In this document: positions 32,027-40,506 of the stretch, piece after piece
Layout: every line of letters begins with the position of its first letter
Numbering within the stretch: the stretch's first letter is position 1
IMG/VR virus record: IMGVR_UViG_3300050821_006235
Span: 22,078 to 86,077 of that record
Strand: one strand, 5' to 3'
Source of the DNA: a virus
Length of the DNA stretch: 64,000 bases
Notes under the pieces: generated by a model
What the model was told of the DNA's origin: nothing
The model's input: the letters and a program-made list of their open reading frames with translations, nothing else
Databases searched by the model: none
Position numbers and translations under genes: made by a program

Positions 32027-35000
32027 CAGCGACCGACCGGGAGCGAGTAGCGGTTGTTGGAGTTGCGCAAGTTCATTCGCAACACCGCCTCTTGGATGCC
32101 GCGTTCGAGGTCGCGTTGCGCGAGCACGCTGCCTTGGTTGTGGACGTGGACGACGACGACCGTGTTTCCGCCACCACCGCCACCGCTTGCCCGTGTGACG
32201 GGTGTGGTGGTGAACGCGTCAACCCCGGTACCGCCGCCGGGTGAGGTGATGTTCGCGATCATCTCCCTGGACAGGACGTACTCGCCGCCGTGCAGAATCG
32301 CCGCAATCGGAGCACCGTCTTGCCCGGGGACGGGGCCGCCCTCAGCGAACCCCAGCATGTGCGTGATGCTGCTGACGCCGCCCGTCACGCCGTTGATCAT
32401 GTGGCCGATGCCGCCGAAGATCGACGAGATCTTGTCCCCGACCCACTGGGCGGCTTTCACGAGGTCATTGAAGATGGTGTGGATGAAATCCCAGGTACCG
32501 GAGATCGCCGAGCCGATCCCGTCGAACGCCGGTTTGATCGCGTTCTTCCACAGCCAGGAGAAGACCGCACCGACCGCGTGCGCGGCCGGTTCAACAATGG
32601 TGTGCCACCACCACATGATGATGCCGGCGAGCATGCGGTAGCCGCCGACGATCCAATCGAACGCCGGTTTGATCGCGTTGTTCCACAACCACATGGCGAC
32701 CGCGCCGACAAATTTCGATGCGGTCACGATCGCGTCGAACGTCGGCTTGATCACGGAGTGGTACGCCCACGACACGATCGCGCCGATGCCCTTGAAAGCG
32801 GGTTCGATGAGCTGGCGGTACGCCGTCACAATGACCGCGCCGAGCAGCTTCATGACCGCCAGCCACAGGTTGAACAGCGGCTTGACGAAGTTCCAGCACC
32901 AGGTCGCCGCTGCGGCAATGCCGTGCCACACGGCTTCAATTGCGTGCCACAACCACATGGCCACAGCGACGACCGCGTGCCAGGCGGCCATGATCCCGCG
33001 CCAGACGGCCTCCATCGCGTGCCACAACCACATGGCACCCGCGGAGATGCCGTGCCACACGGCTTCCATCGCATGCCAGAGCCACAGTGCCCCGGCGACG
33101 ATGCCGCGCCAGACGGCCTCCATGGCGTGCCACAACCAGATTCCGCCTGCGGCGAGGGCGTGCCAGGTCGCGATCATCGCGTCCCGGAAACCCTTGAAAT
33201 GGTTCCAGGCGTACATGACCCCGACCACGAGCAACGCCACCCCCGCGATGATCGCGAGAATGGGCCACGTGGCCGCGATGGTCGCAGCAGCGGCGCTGAT
33301 CATAGAAATGGTGTACGCCGCTACGGCCGCGACGAGGACGACACCTACAGCTATCGCCAGCGCCTTGACCACACCCTCGTGCTTGGACATCCAGTTCATC
33401 GCCGTCATGAGCGGGGGGATCAGCACGTTCCCGACGGTGATCGCCACAGCGTGGAATGCCGACTTGAGCTGGTCGATCTTGAAAGACAGGGTCTGCTGTA
33501 CATCGGCGAAGCCCTTGACCGCCGTGCCGCCCTTGTTCCATGCCGCGCTTGTGGCGGCAATGTTCGCCGTCGTCTCTGGCAGGTTCCCGTTGAGCAACTG
33601 CATTGCCGCGCGGTAGGCGTTAGTACTGCCCAACATCTTGGTCATGGCGGTGGCATAGGATTGTGTGATCGGCGAGCCGGACTTCAACAGATCAGAGAAC
33701 CCGGACGCGCGCTTCTGCATGGTGGCCCACTGCAACCCCAGGTTGGAGGAGACCGGCCCCAGGGCCTTGGCCGCCTTGGCGTAATCCGCCCAGGTTATCG
33801 AGCCACTCTTGACCTCAGAGGCCAACTTCTGAATGTCGGGGGGCAACGCTTTGAAAGCAACATTGGCGTCGTTGGCAGCCGTCTTCGACTTGTTGAGCGT
33901 GTCGACCAGGATGTAACCGCCCTTGGTGTGGGACGCAATGGCGGCTGTCAGCATGGAGAAGGTCCCCATGAGGCCGTTCTTACCCAGGTCGTGTTCCAGG
34001 ACCGTGGAGGACAACCCGAGCCGGTCCATCTCCTTAACGGCCTGGAGGTTGTGAATGGACATACCCCGGATCACAGCCGTGAGGTCATCCACCGCGCCGT
34101 GTGCCGTCGCACCGTGCTGAGTCAGGGTTGCCATGGCGCCAGACAGTTCACCAAAAGTGATTCCGGCCTTTTGGGCGATAGGCGAAACTGTCCCGATGGC
34201 GGCGGCGAAGTCCGCCATGGTCATCTTGCCGCGCCCAACCGCAACGGTCATGGTGTTCATAACCCGGGCGGCCTCGGCGGGCTGGACGTTAAAGTCCCGC
34301 ATCACCGTGGTGAGTGCGTTGGTCACATCGGCGAGCGGGGCCTGCTCGGCGCGGGCACCTTGCGCCGCGACCTTGAGAACATTCAACCCGTCCGCGCCGT
34401 GATACGCGCCCTTGGCAATCCCGTACCCGGACGACTCGACCATGTACATACCGGCGGTCAATTGCGTGGTCGCCGTGCCCGTGTCCACGGACATCTTGAG
34501 GATCTCGTCCGACGCGGTCTTGAGATTGCCGGTGAGCTTGCCGCCGATAACGGAGCCGGTCTCCCCCGCCGACGTCCCGAGCTTGACGATCTGGGATTGG
34601 TATTTCGCGGCGGAGTCCACGCCGTACACGGCGAAGGCGGCGGCACCGATCAGGGTGTCCTTGCCCAGCTTGTTAATAGCACTGCCGACCTTGCCCAGTG
34701 CCGCCGACTGACGACCAGCAGCCGCTTCCGCCCCGGAAGCCTTGGAAACGGCTGTGGTCTGCTCGGCGGCCAGCAGCCGCTCCGCGACGGCCGTTTTGCC
34801 CATTGTGTCCCCGAGGACCCGTTGGGCGTCGGCCGACGCCAGGGACGCGTCCTTCACGAGGTTCTGCTGGACGGCGAGGTCCGCGGCCATCTCGGCTTCC
34901 AGCTTGGCGGCGTCGGCCGCCATCTTCTCGGCGTCCCCGAGCGCCGTCTGAGCGGCGGCAGCGGCGCCCGCATCAACACCGGCCCCGCCGATCGCCGCAC

Positions 35001-35169
35001 CACCAGAGGCCGCGGCGAGAGACGCCTCCATGCCCTTGGACTGGGCGGCTACGGCGTCGATCGTGGCTGCGAGACGCTCCAACGCGGCGATCTCAAGGTC
35101 GATCCCGGCGACCGCACCGGCGGAGTCCACGAGGAACTGCTGCGTAGCCGGCGGCAAGAGTTCCGCCAT
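32026..35169 (-). CDS. tail tape measure protein
   Basis: 1047 residues. A coiled-coil N-terminus (about 20-190), a TMP core (AAKYQSQIVKLGTSAGETGS; MTMADFAAAIGTVSPIAQKA), hydrophobic segments near 620-650, then Trp-rich repeats at about 665-770 (units such as WLWHAMEAVWRGI) and further WLWNNAIKPAFD units. The C-terminus has GFAEGGPVPGQDGAPIAAIL, common in tape measures. It sets tail length and is ejected during infection. It is the longest coding gene of the block with the portal fusion. Confidence 0.9.
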   Translation of the reverse strand: MAELLPPATQQFLVDSAGAVAGIDLEIAALERLAATIDAVAAQSKGMEASLAAASGGAAIGGAGVDAGAAAAAQTALGDAEKMAADAAKLEAEMAADLAVQQNLVKDASLASADAQRVLGDTMGKTAVAERLLAAEQTTAVSKASGAEAAAGRQSAALGKVGSAINKLGKDTLIGAAAFAVYGVDSAAKYQSQIVKLGTSAGETGSVIGGKLTGNLKTASDEILKMSVDTGTATTQLTAGMYMVESSGYGIAKGAYHGADGLNVLKVAAQGARAEQAPLADVTNALTTVMRDFNVQPAEAARVMNTMTVAVGRGKMTMADFAAAIGTVSPIAQKAGITFGELSGAMATLTQHGATAHGAVDDLTAVIRGMSIHNLQAVKEMDRLGLSSTVLEHDLGKNGLMGTFSMLTAAIASHTKGGYILVDTLNKSKTAANDANVAFKALPPDIQKLASEVKSGSITWADYAKAAKALGPVSSNLGLQWATMQKRASGFSDLLKSGSPITQSYATAMTKMLGSTNAYRAAMQLLNGNLPETTANIAATSAAWNKGGTAVKGFADVQQTLSFKIDQLKSAFHAVAITVGNVLIPPLMTAMNWMSKHEGVVKALAIAVGVVLVAAVAAYTISMISAAAATIAATWPILAIIAGVALLVVGVMYAWNHFKGFRDAMIATWHALAAGGIWLWHAMEAVWRGIVAGALWLWHAMEAVWHGISAGAMWLWHAMEAVWRGIMAAWHAVVAVAMWLWHAIEAVWHGIAAAATWCWNFVKPLFNLWLAVMKLLGAVIVTAYRQLIEPAFKGIGAIVSWAYHSVIKPTFDAIVTASKFVGAVAMWLWNNAIKPAFDWIVGGYRMLAGIIMWWWHTIVEPAAHAVGAVFSWLWKNAIKPAFDGIGSAISGTWDFIHTIFNDLVKAAQWVGDKISSIFGGIGHMINGVTGGVSSITHMLGFAEGGPVPGQDGAPIAAILHGGEYVLSREMIANITSPGGGTGVDAFTTTPVTRASGGGGGGNTVVVVHVHNQGSVLAQRDLERGIQEAVLRMNLRNSNNRYSLPVGR

Positions 35170-35244
35170 GGCGCACCCCCGCCCCGTGAGAATCTGTCAG
35201 CGGATCGGCGTACCGTTCACGCGGCGCAGGCCGATACTCCGGGC

Positions 35245-35727
35245 ATGGAAGCAAAAGGGCGCAACGGGCAGATCGACTTCGATGGCCAGTGGGTCACCAT
35301 CACCCGGCGCGGTTTCGTCGCCAGGGCGACCGTGGGTAAGGGCGACAAACGAATCCACGTGTCGTCGCTCGGCGCGGTCGGCTGGAAACCGGCCGGGCCG
35401 ATCGTGAACGGGTTCATCACGTTCTCGGTGCCGGGCAGCACCGCGGTCCGGTCCCGGTCCGGAAACCGAACCAACCAGCATGTCCGTGACGAGAACTCGG
35501 TGCTGTTCACCTGGCAGCAGCGGAAGGCGTTCGAGGACATCCGGGCCGCCATCGAGCAGGCGCTGCACGCCTCCCGGACCGGGCAGGCAGCGCCAGCCCC
35601 GCCGCCGCCCGTTGCGCCGGCCGACGCGCGCGCCCAGTTGCAGCAGCTCCAGGGGCTGCACGCGCAAGGGCTGATCAGCGACGCCGAGTACCAGGCGAAG
35701 CGTGCCGAGGTGCTGCGCCGCATCTGA
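35245..35727 (+). CDS. DUF4429/SHOCT-type protein, possible moron
   Basis: 160 residues on the strand opposite to the tail genes. Residues 1-100 have a PH-like DUF4429 pattern (GQIDFDGQWVTITRRGFVAR; GFITFSVPGSTAVRS). A Pro/Ala linker follows, then a SHOCT motif (LQGLHAQGLISDAEYQAKRA). This pair is common in chromosomal actinomycete proteins, not in virions. Wedged between tail genes and antisense to them, it fits a moron, perhaps expressed in lysogens. Confidence 0.75.
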   Translation: MEAKGRNGQIDFDGQWVTITRRGFVARATVGKGDKRIHVSSLGAVGWKPAGPIVNGFITFSVPGSTAVRSRSGNRTNQHVRDENSVLFTWQQRKAFEDIRAAIEQALHASRTGQAAPAPPPPVAPADARAQLQQLQGLHAQGLISDAEYQAKRAEVLRRI

Positions 35728-35730
35728 CGG

Positions 35731-36171
35731 TCAGATGCCGAGCGCAGCGGTCCACGCCTTCGCGGCCACAGCGGTGAGCGTTCCGGACGACGCGAGTTTC
35801 TCCGTCGCAGGCCGCAGGTACGGTCTGGCCGGGAGGACGGAACCCCGCCCGGCCGTGCCTCCGAGCTCCTGGATCCGCGCGTAGATGACGGTGCCGCCGA
35901 CCGTCGCCAAATACCGTGCCGGCCCTGCTGAGATGGCCGGGGTCGCGACGATGGAACGGCGCAACGTCCCCGTGACGAGCGATGGAGGATCGCCGGGCCG
36001 TGACGGTGTGGGTGTACCCGCCGGGTGGGAGGTGCGGGTCAGCTCCAGTTGGGTGGCTTTGAGTGCGGTCAGCGACATGGCGGTGACCGCCGCACGCGGA
36101 GCCACCGTTGCGGCGCGGGCACGGATCACCTTCAGCCGTGCGACGACATCGACGGCGGCGTTCGCGGACAT
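35731..36171 (-). CDS. HK97 gp10-like tail completion protein
   Basis: 146 residues. The basic Ala-rich helix (VDVVARLKVIRARAATVAPR), a LVTGTLRRSI segment and the end VLPARPYLRPATEKL are typical of the HK97 gp10 / head-tail joining family, in which the PxRPFLxPA motif is conserved. It usually lies upstream of the tail tube, so its place after the chaperone is unusual. Confidence 0.65.
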   Translation of the reverse strand: MSANAAVDVVARLKVIRARAATVAPRAAVTAMSLTALKATQLELTRTSHPAGTPTPSRPGDPPSLVTGTLRRSIVATPAISAGPARYLATVGGTVIYARIQELGGTAGRGSVLPARPYLRPATEKLASSGTLTAVAAKAWTAALGI

Positions 36172-36174
36172 CGC

Positions 36175-36788
36175 TCACCACCCTCCGTTGAAGCGTGGCC
36201 CGTCCTGCTCGGTCTGCTTAGACGACTGCGCGGCTTTGCGTTTCTCCTCGGCCACGTAGTCGTGTGCGGCGGCCAAACCGGGAGCCCACCGGACGAATTC
36301 GAGCGGTTGCTCATCGACCACGGTCGGCGGCATGTTCCACCGCTCAGCGAAGGACAGGTACCAGGCCGTCTCGGTGACTTCGTCTACAGGGATGTCTCCG
36401 AGGTAGGCGGCGTCTCCGCTGAGGATCCATCGGACGAGCCTGCCGCGCTCGTCTTCGACGATTTTCCCGACTTCTCGATCTTTTCGATGAGCGGTTCGAT
36501 CGCCTCCAGCATCGGGTCGAGGTAGTCGAGGTCGAGCCGTTCCAGCACCGGCTCGGCGATGTCGGGGGGTTCGGCGAGGGGGATCGGGTAGTCGGTGAGC
36601 GACCAGGAGGTGATGAGGCGGCGCAGGACGGCGTACCGCTGGCACTCCTGGAGGTCCCCGGCGATCTCCTGGAAACCTCCCTCGGTGTTGACCTTGAACT
36701 TGATGGCGCCCTTGAAGGCCTTCCGGTCGCCACCCTTGACGTTTTCCCGAAGTTCGGCCCAATCGCCGTTGGGAAGCGTTACGCGCAC
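36175..36788 (-). CDS. tail assembly chaperone G-T, made by -1 frameshift
   Basis: The 134-residue G protein runs 36788-36384. At 36468-36462 the slippery heptamer GGGAAAA lies in the right phase (G GGA AAA). A -1 slip there joins residues 1-109 to a T part read from 36462 to 36175, giving a 204-residue fusion continuing IVEDERGRLVRWILSGDAAY. This is the conserved gpG/gpGT arrangement of long-tailed phages, just before the tape measure. The GTG start at 36788 has only a weak ribosome site. Confidence 0.8.
36384..36788 (-). CDS. tail assembly chaperone G (unshifted product)
   Basis: 134 residues. MRVTLPNGDWAELRENVKGG, then FQEIAGDLQECQRYAVLRRL and an acidic helix near 85-105, typical of phage G chaperones. 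The tail after the slippery site (SSKTSAAGSSDGSSAETPP) is disordered and probably not important. Chaperones of this kind coat the tape measure during tail assembly. Confidence 0.75.
   Translation of the reverse strand: MRVTLPNGDWAELRENVKGGDRKAFKGAIKFKVNTEGGFQEIAGDLQECQRYAVLRRLITSWSLTDYPIPLAEPPDIAEPVLERLDLDYLDPMLEAIEPLIEKIEKSGKSSKTSAAGSSDGSSAETPPTSETSL
36462..36468 (-). promoter_or_regulatory. slippery heptamer GGGAAAA for -1 frameshift
   Basis: Canonical X-XXY-YYZ heptamer in frame in the G gene. The -1 frame beyond it stays open for 95 codons to a TGA at 36175-36177, just before the gp10-like gene. Confidence 0.8.
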
Positions 36789-36800
36789 AAGCGCCTACTT

Positions 36801-38033
36801 TCAGTAAGAAGGTACGGAGTTCACGACAGTGATCTTGCAGGGGGAGAACGAGCCGGAGTTGCCCACGTTGGTCGTGTTGGCCATGAGCTTCGCTGTGGTG
36901 TCGTAGCCGAACGTCTCCTTGCCGTCGTTCAACTTGCTGGTGTCGTACGCCGTGACCTGCGCGTCCACCGTGATGCTGGTGCTGTTGGGCCCGGTCGCGA
37001 TGAACTGGGTTTGCGGCTGGGTGTTGTTCAGCAGGTTCAACAACGGCGTCTCCGACGGTGCCGACTCGAACGTCAGCTTCAGGCTGGCCGCGAACCCTCC
37101 CCTGGCGATCACGTACGGGTTCTGGACGCCTTGCACCGTCCACACCGGCGCGATCTTGCGGGCCAAGGTGATCGCCCAGTCGCTCACGTACAGCACCTTC
37201 GTGCCGCCACTCGCCGGACCTCCGATACCGACCGCACCGTTCCAGCCCGCCTGCGCGGGCTGCGTCGACGCCGTGAACACCGGGGTCGTCGCGGCGATCG
37301 ACGACAGCCACCCCTGCCCCTTGGCCTGCCAGGTGAGGAACTGCTGGGCGTTCGCGGTCAGGACCACTTCCGACACGCACGCGGACGCGTACTGCCGGGC
37401 GAACGTGCTTGCGGGCATGCCGGAGATGTCCGTCAGGGTGTGGGTCGGCGGTTGCGCACCGTTCGCGGCACTGTTCAAGAGGCTGAACACGTGCGTGTAG
37501 TTGCCGTTGCCCGCGACCGTGTTGGTCACCGCGACCCCGGTCAGGTGGGTCAGGCGGATCGGTGTTGCCGCCGTCAACGTGATCGTGTTCGTTGCGACAC
37601 TGAGAACCTGCACGATCTCGGCGTTCGAACCGGTATCCACCTGGATCCACTGGTTCGCGGCGAACCCTGTCCCGGCGACCACCGGGACCGTGAACGTACC
37701 GATCGCGAGAGGGCTGGACAGCGTCGAGTTCGGGGTCGTCGCGACACCGGTCGACGTGTAGTCGCCCAGGCAGTTGAGCAAGAAGTGACCGAGCGTGTCC
37801 GCGTATACCGGCCCCTGAATGTCCCAGTCGGTGACGTAGGTGCCAGCCGTGTAGCCGAACTCTTCGGCCATGGACTGACGCCACGACTTATCAATCAGCG
37901 GATTAATCTTGTCTTCGACCGTGAACTTCTCGGCCGGGACACCGATCGTCGGCATCACCGGGGTGCCGACCGCCCCGGCCGCCTCCTTGCCGAGGGCGAT
38001 ACCTCTGCGTGTTACTGGGAAGACAGCGACCAT
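36801..38033 (-). CDS. major tail (tube) protein
   Basis: 410 residues. Position just upstream of the G/T chaperone and the beta-rich, Thr-rich sequence (TLTAATPIRLTHLTG; FAASLKLTFESAPSETPLLN) fit a siphovirus tube protein. About residues 105-170 look like an inserted beta domain (NQWIQVDTGSNAEIVQVLSV), as in many tube proteins with surface decorations. Forms the polymerised tail tube. Confidence 0.75.
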   Translation of the reverse strand: MVAVFPVTRRGIALGKEAAGAVGTPVMPTIGVPAEKFTVEDKINPLIDKSWRQSMAEEFGYTAGTYVTDWDIQGPVYADTLGHFLLNCLGDYTSTGVATTPNSTLSSPLAIGTFTVPVVAGTGFAANQWIQVDTGSNAEIVQVLSVATNTITLTAATPIRLTHLTGVAVTNTVAGNGNYTHVFSLLNSAANGAQPPTHTLTDISGMPASTFARQYASACVSEVVLTANAQQFLTWQAKGQGWLSSIAATTPVFTASTQPAQAGWNGAVGIGGPASGGTKVLYVSDWAITLARKIAPVWTVQGVQNPYVIARGGFAASLKLTFESAPSETPLLNLLNNTQPQTQFIATGPNSTSITVDAQVTAYDTSKLNDGKETFGYDTTAKLMANTTNVGNSGSFSPCKITVVNSVPSY

Positions 38034-38299
38034 CAGACAGTCACCGCCTTCGAAGCCTTAGCGGCCTTCTCGATGACCGGCGTGGGCGGTGTCTCGGCGC
38101 TGGCCGGGATCCATGACCCGTCGCCCGGAATGTCCGGCAACGGCTCACCGCCGTGGTCGGCTCCCCCGGCCTTACGGATCTGCACGGGGTCCATGCCGGG
38201 GACGCCGATCAGGGTGGTGGTGGTGCCGTCCGGGGCGACCGCGAGGTACGCGGAGTAGATCCGCTCCTCGGCCTCGGTGTACGCGTAAAGGTCCTGCAC
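38033..38299 (-). CDS. small hypothetical protein before tube gene
   Basis: 88 residues. Beta start (RIYSAYLAVAPDGTTTTLIG), then a Pro-rich acidic middle and an Ala/Lys end. TGATG overlap with the tube gene. Possibly a tail accessory protein. Confidence 0.55.
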   Translation of the reverse strand: MQDLYAYTEAEERIYSAYLAVAPDGTTTTLIGVPGMDPVQIRKAGGADHGGEPLPDIPGDGSWIPASAETPPTPVIEKAAKASKAVTV

Positions 38300-38378
38300 A
38301 CGGCCTCTTTCTGCCGCGCGAAGGCGACCGGTCGGAACTGCACGAGAAAGGCGCCCATGCGGCGCCGGGCATGCGAAA

Positions 38379-38400
38379 GGCCCGCACCTCAGCGCGGGCC
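38379..38400 (-). terminator. 7-bp hairpin between tail genes
   Basis: GGCCCGC (38379-38385) and GCGGGCC (38394-38400); on the minus strand it is followed by TTTC. It separates the tail-terminator-type gene from the 38299 gene and may lower downstream expression. Confidence 0.4.
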
Positions 38401-38411
38401 GGGAAGAGGCT

Positions 38412-38915
38412 CTAGGCCTGGATCAGTTCCAGGAATGGCACGATGATCAGGGCGTCAAAACGCTGCCACCTCTGGTCGGAGACGGTCGCGACACCGAGCG
38501 CCTGCCACGACATGTCCTCACCGACACCCACCAGGTTGCAGACGAGCCCCGAGTTCGGGTCGACGACCGTCGCCGGGTCCGGGGACGTCCGCAGCTTGTT
38601 CATGACCGCGTCGACCACGGACGGGAACGCGTCCGCGAGGTACGGGTCGTCGGAGGAGTTGAACCAGGTCAAGAACACGTCCATGTCCGGGCGGACTTCT
38701 TTCCACCCGGCCGCAGTCCCCGGCCCTGTGTTACGCGGCATCGTCTGCCGGCGTTCGTGACCGGCGTTCGGCCAGATGTAGCAGGCGGGTTGCGGGCCTT
38801 CGTTCGGGTCCGGGGGGGCGATGAACGCCTCCAACGGGCCGACGTTCGCGGGCCCGGGGACGATGAGCCCGTTGAGTTGCTGGTGAATCCAGTTCTGCAC
38901 GGTGACCAGAGGCAT
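38412..38915 (-). CDS. tail terminator-like protein
   Basis: 167 residues. LVTVQNWIHQQLNGL at the start, ACYIWPNAGHER, VFLTWFNSSDDPYLADAFPS and RFDALIIVPFLELIQA at the end suggest the alpha/beta fold of phage tail terminators (gpU-like). Gene order (after the connector, before the tube) agrees. Similarity is by layout only. Confidence 0.55.
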   Translation of the reverse strand: MPLVTVQNWIHQQLNGLIVPGPANVGPLEAFIAPPDPNEGPQPACYIWPNAGHERRQTMPRNTGPGTAAGWKEVRPDMDVFLTWFNSSDDPYLADAFPSVVDAVMNKLRTSPDPATVVDPNSGLVCNLVGVGEDMSWQALGVATVSDQRWQRFDALIIVPFLELIQA

Positions 38916-38918
38916 CGG

Positions 38919-39866
38919 TCACCACTTCCGCTGGAACGGATTCAGCATGAGTTCGGCCTCTGAGGCGAGTTCCTCCGGCGCCTTGCTGCCCGCCGATGAT
39001 CCGCCACCGGTCGAATGGATCGTGGTGGACGTCGCACCCCTCGTCAGAGCCTGAGACCCGGCGAACAAAGCGGTCGCCCACCGGATCTGCGCGGGCATCG
39101 TCGTCACCATCACCCCGGCGTTGTGCGGGTAGCCGAGCGGCGCCGACAGGGTGAGGGTGCCGGGACCCGACACCACGGACGCGGCCGTCACCGTCACGGC
39201 CTCCTGAAGGCCACCGTCGTACACCACCCCGACCGCGCCCGGTTGCCCGACCGCGACGGGGGCCCACCCGGTGCAGTCATCCACCGCCAAGGTGGTCGCG
39301 CCAGAGGCGGCCTGCGCGGTCAAAGACGTGTGCGGCCACCCGTTGGTGTACGACACCTGGATGCGGTACCCGTTGCGCCCTTCACGCCACGACACCCAGT
39401 TCGGGGCGATCAGGATGGCCTGCCCGCCCTCCCCCGAATCGGCCGGCGAGCTGGTGCCGAACATGCCGATGACGGGGATCGCGGGCTCGTATTGGCCGGG
39501 CGTGACGGTGGTCCAGGCGCGGGGGAAGCTCCGCGCCGGGGACACCTGCACGGACGTGACCTGTAGGACCGGGCCGCGCCGCAGCACACACGTCGTGACC
39601 TTGGTGTGGGTGTCGACACCGACCCTGGCACCGCCGGGGCCGGTCAACGACTCGGTGTTGAGGGTTGCCCGCAAAGGCTGGTTGCAGTACCCGTCGATCA
39701 GGCCGGACGCCTTCTGGCAGATGTCGACCAGGACGGCGTTCAGGTCCTGCGGCGAGGAACCCGTACGCGGAACCAGCGAAGACCAACTTACGCCGATCGG
39801 TTCACGAATCAGCAGATCAGGCGTGAGGTAAGGGGTCCCGGGACCCATCACTGTCGGGGATGGCAT
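38919..39866 (-). CDS. head-tail connector-type protein
   Basis: 315 residues. The N-terminal part (DLNAVLVDICQKASGLIDGY, CNQPLRAT) is a helical pattern of HK97 gp6-like connectors. A beta-rich insert (about 185-255: TAQAASGATTLAVDDCTGWA) follows and then a helix with WATALFAGSQALTRGA. Longer than classical gp6, so it may be a connector fused to a decorating domain. Confidence 0.55.
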   Translation of the reverse strand: MPSPTVMGPGTPYLTPDLLIREPIGVSWSSLVPRTGSSPQDLNAVLVDICQKASGLIDGYCNQPLRATLNTESLTGPGGARVGVDTHTKVTTCVLRRGPVLQVTSVQVSPARSFPRAWTTVTPGQYEPAIPVIGMFGTSSPADSGEGGQAILIAPNWVSWREGRNGYRIQVSYTNGWPHTSLTAQAASGATTLAVDDCTGWAPVAVGQPGAVGVVYDGGLQEAVTVTAASVVSGPGTLTLSAPLGYPHNAGVMVTTMPAQIRWATALFAGSQALTRGATSTTIHSTGGGSSAGSKAPEELASEAELMLNPFQRKW

Positions 39867-39898
39867 TGGGCATCACCCCCTCGTCTGACGGTTCCTGG

Positions 39899-40093
39899 TC
39901 ACCGCACCGTCATCACGGTGATCTTGTTGGTGCGCGCGCACTTTCGGCACAGATGCCGTTCACCGTCCGGATCCCATGCGGCGTGCCTGCCGCACAGGGC
40001 CGTCTGGCACAGGTCGCAGGATCCGACCAGAGCGACCGGTCCGCCACCGCGGCGAACTCCCCCGCACCGCCCGCAGGCGTGGCCGCGTTTCAT
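39899..40093 (-). CDS. small zinc-finger protein
   Basis: 64 residues with CGRC, CDLC, C-x2-H and CRKC clusters, enough for two zinc sites. Overlaps the upstream gene by 4 bases. Role unknown; small zinc proteins of this kind are found near connector genes in actinophages. Confidence 0.6.
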   Translation of the reverse strand: MKRGHACGRCGGVRRGGGPVALVGSCDLCQTALCGRHAAWDPDGERHLCRKCARTNKITVMTVR

Positions 40094-40422
40094 CCCGCAG
40101 GGTCGGCCTTCGCGGACCGCTTGGTGGTCGCCCGCTTCGCGACCTGGGGGTCGGGCGGGGTGACGGCCTGCGCGGCGTTCACGAGCTGCTGCACAGCGTC
40201 CATCAGCGTCGCCGGGTCACGGCGCCGCTCCATCTCCTCCGCCATCAGCCGGGCCTGCCGTTCGATGTCGGTCTCCCACAGCGGCTTACCGCGGAAGTGG
40301 AAGGAGTACAGCTTGTTGCTGAGTTCGTCGGGGAAGTCGAAGCCGCCCTGCTCGTCGGCGTCGAAGTGTCCGTACTCGGGGTCATCGACCCCGCTCGCGT
40401 CCGAGCGCGTATACAGGCGCAT
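40090..40422 (-). CDS. hypothetical protein after capsid/HNH region
   Basis: 110 residues. An acidic aromatic start (DDPEYGHFDADEQGGFDFPD), then a helical part (ERQARLMAEEMERRRDPATL) and a Lys/Arg/Ala tail. Possibly a head decoration or connector accessory. No family recognised. Confidence 0.55.
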   Translation of the reverse strand: MRLYTRSDASGVDDPEYGHFDADEQGGFDFPDELSNKLYSFHFRGKPLWETDIERQARLMAEEMERRRDPATLMDAVQQLVNAAQAVTPPDPQVAKRATTKRSAKADPAG

Positions 40423-40459
40423 GCCTGCTCTCCCTGGGTGAGGGTTGGGGGGAATGTGA

Positions 40460-40488
40460 AAGGCCGAGAGCGGGATGCTCTCGGCCTT
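40460..40488 (-). terminator. perfect 12-bp terminator hairpin after tandem-HNH gene
   Basis: AAGGCCGAGAGC (40460-40471) and its complement (40477-40488) flank GGGAT. It lies 19 bases beyond the HNH stop and 38 bases before the next gene's start. Confidence 0.65.
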
Positions 40489-40506
40489 CGGGGTGGGGCT
40501 TTTCGG

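Noticed and set aside
32290-35244. Very long plus-strand open frame across the tape measure gene
   Set aside because: It is antisense to a clear tape measure protein. Its amino-acid composition is Arg/Gly/His-rich without structure. Only its last part, from ATG 35245, is a real gene (DUF4429/SHOCT).
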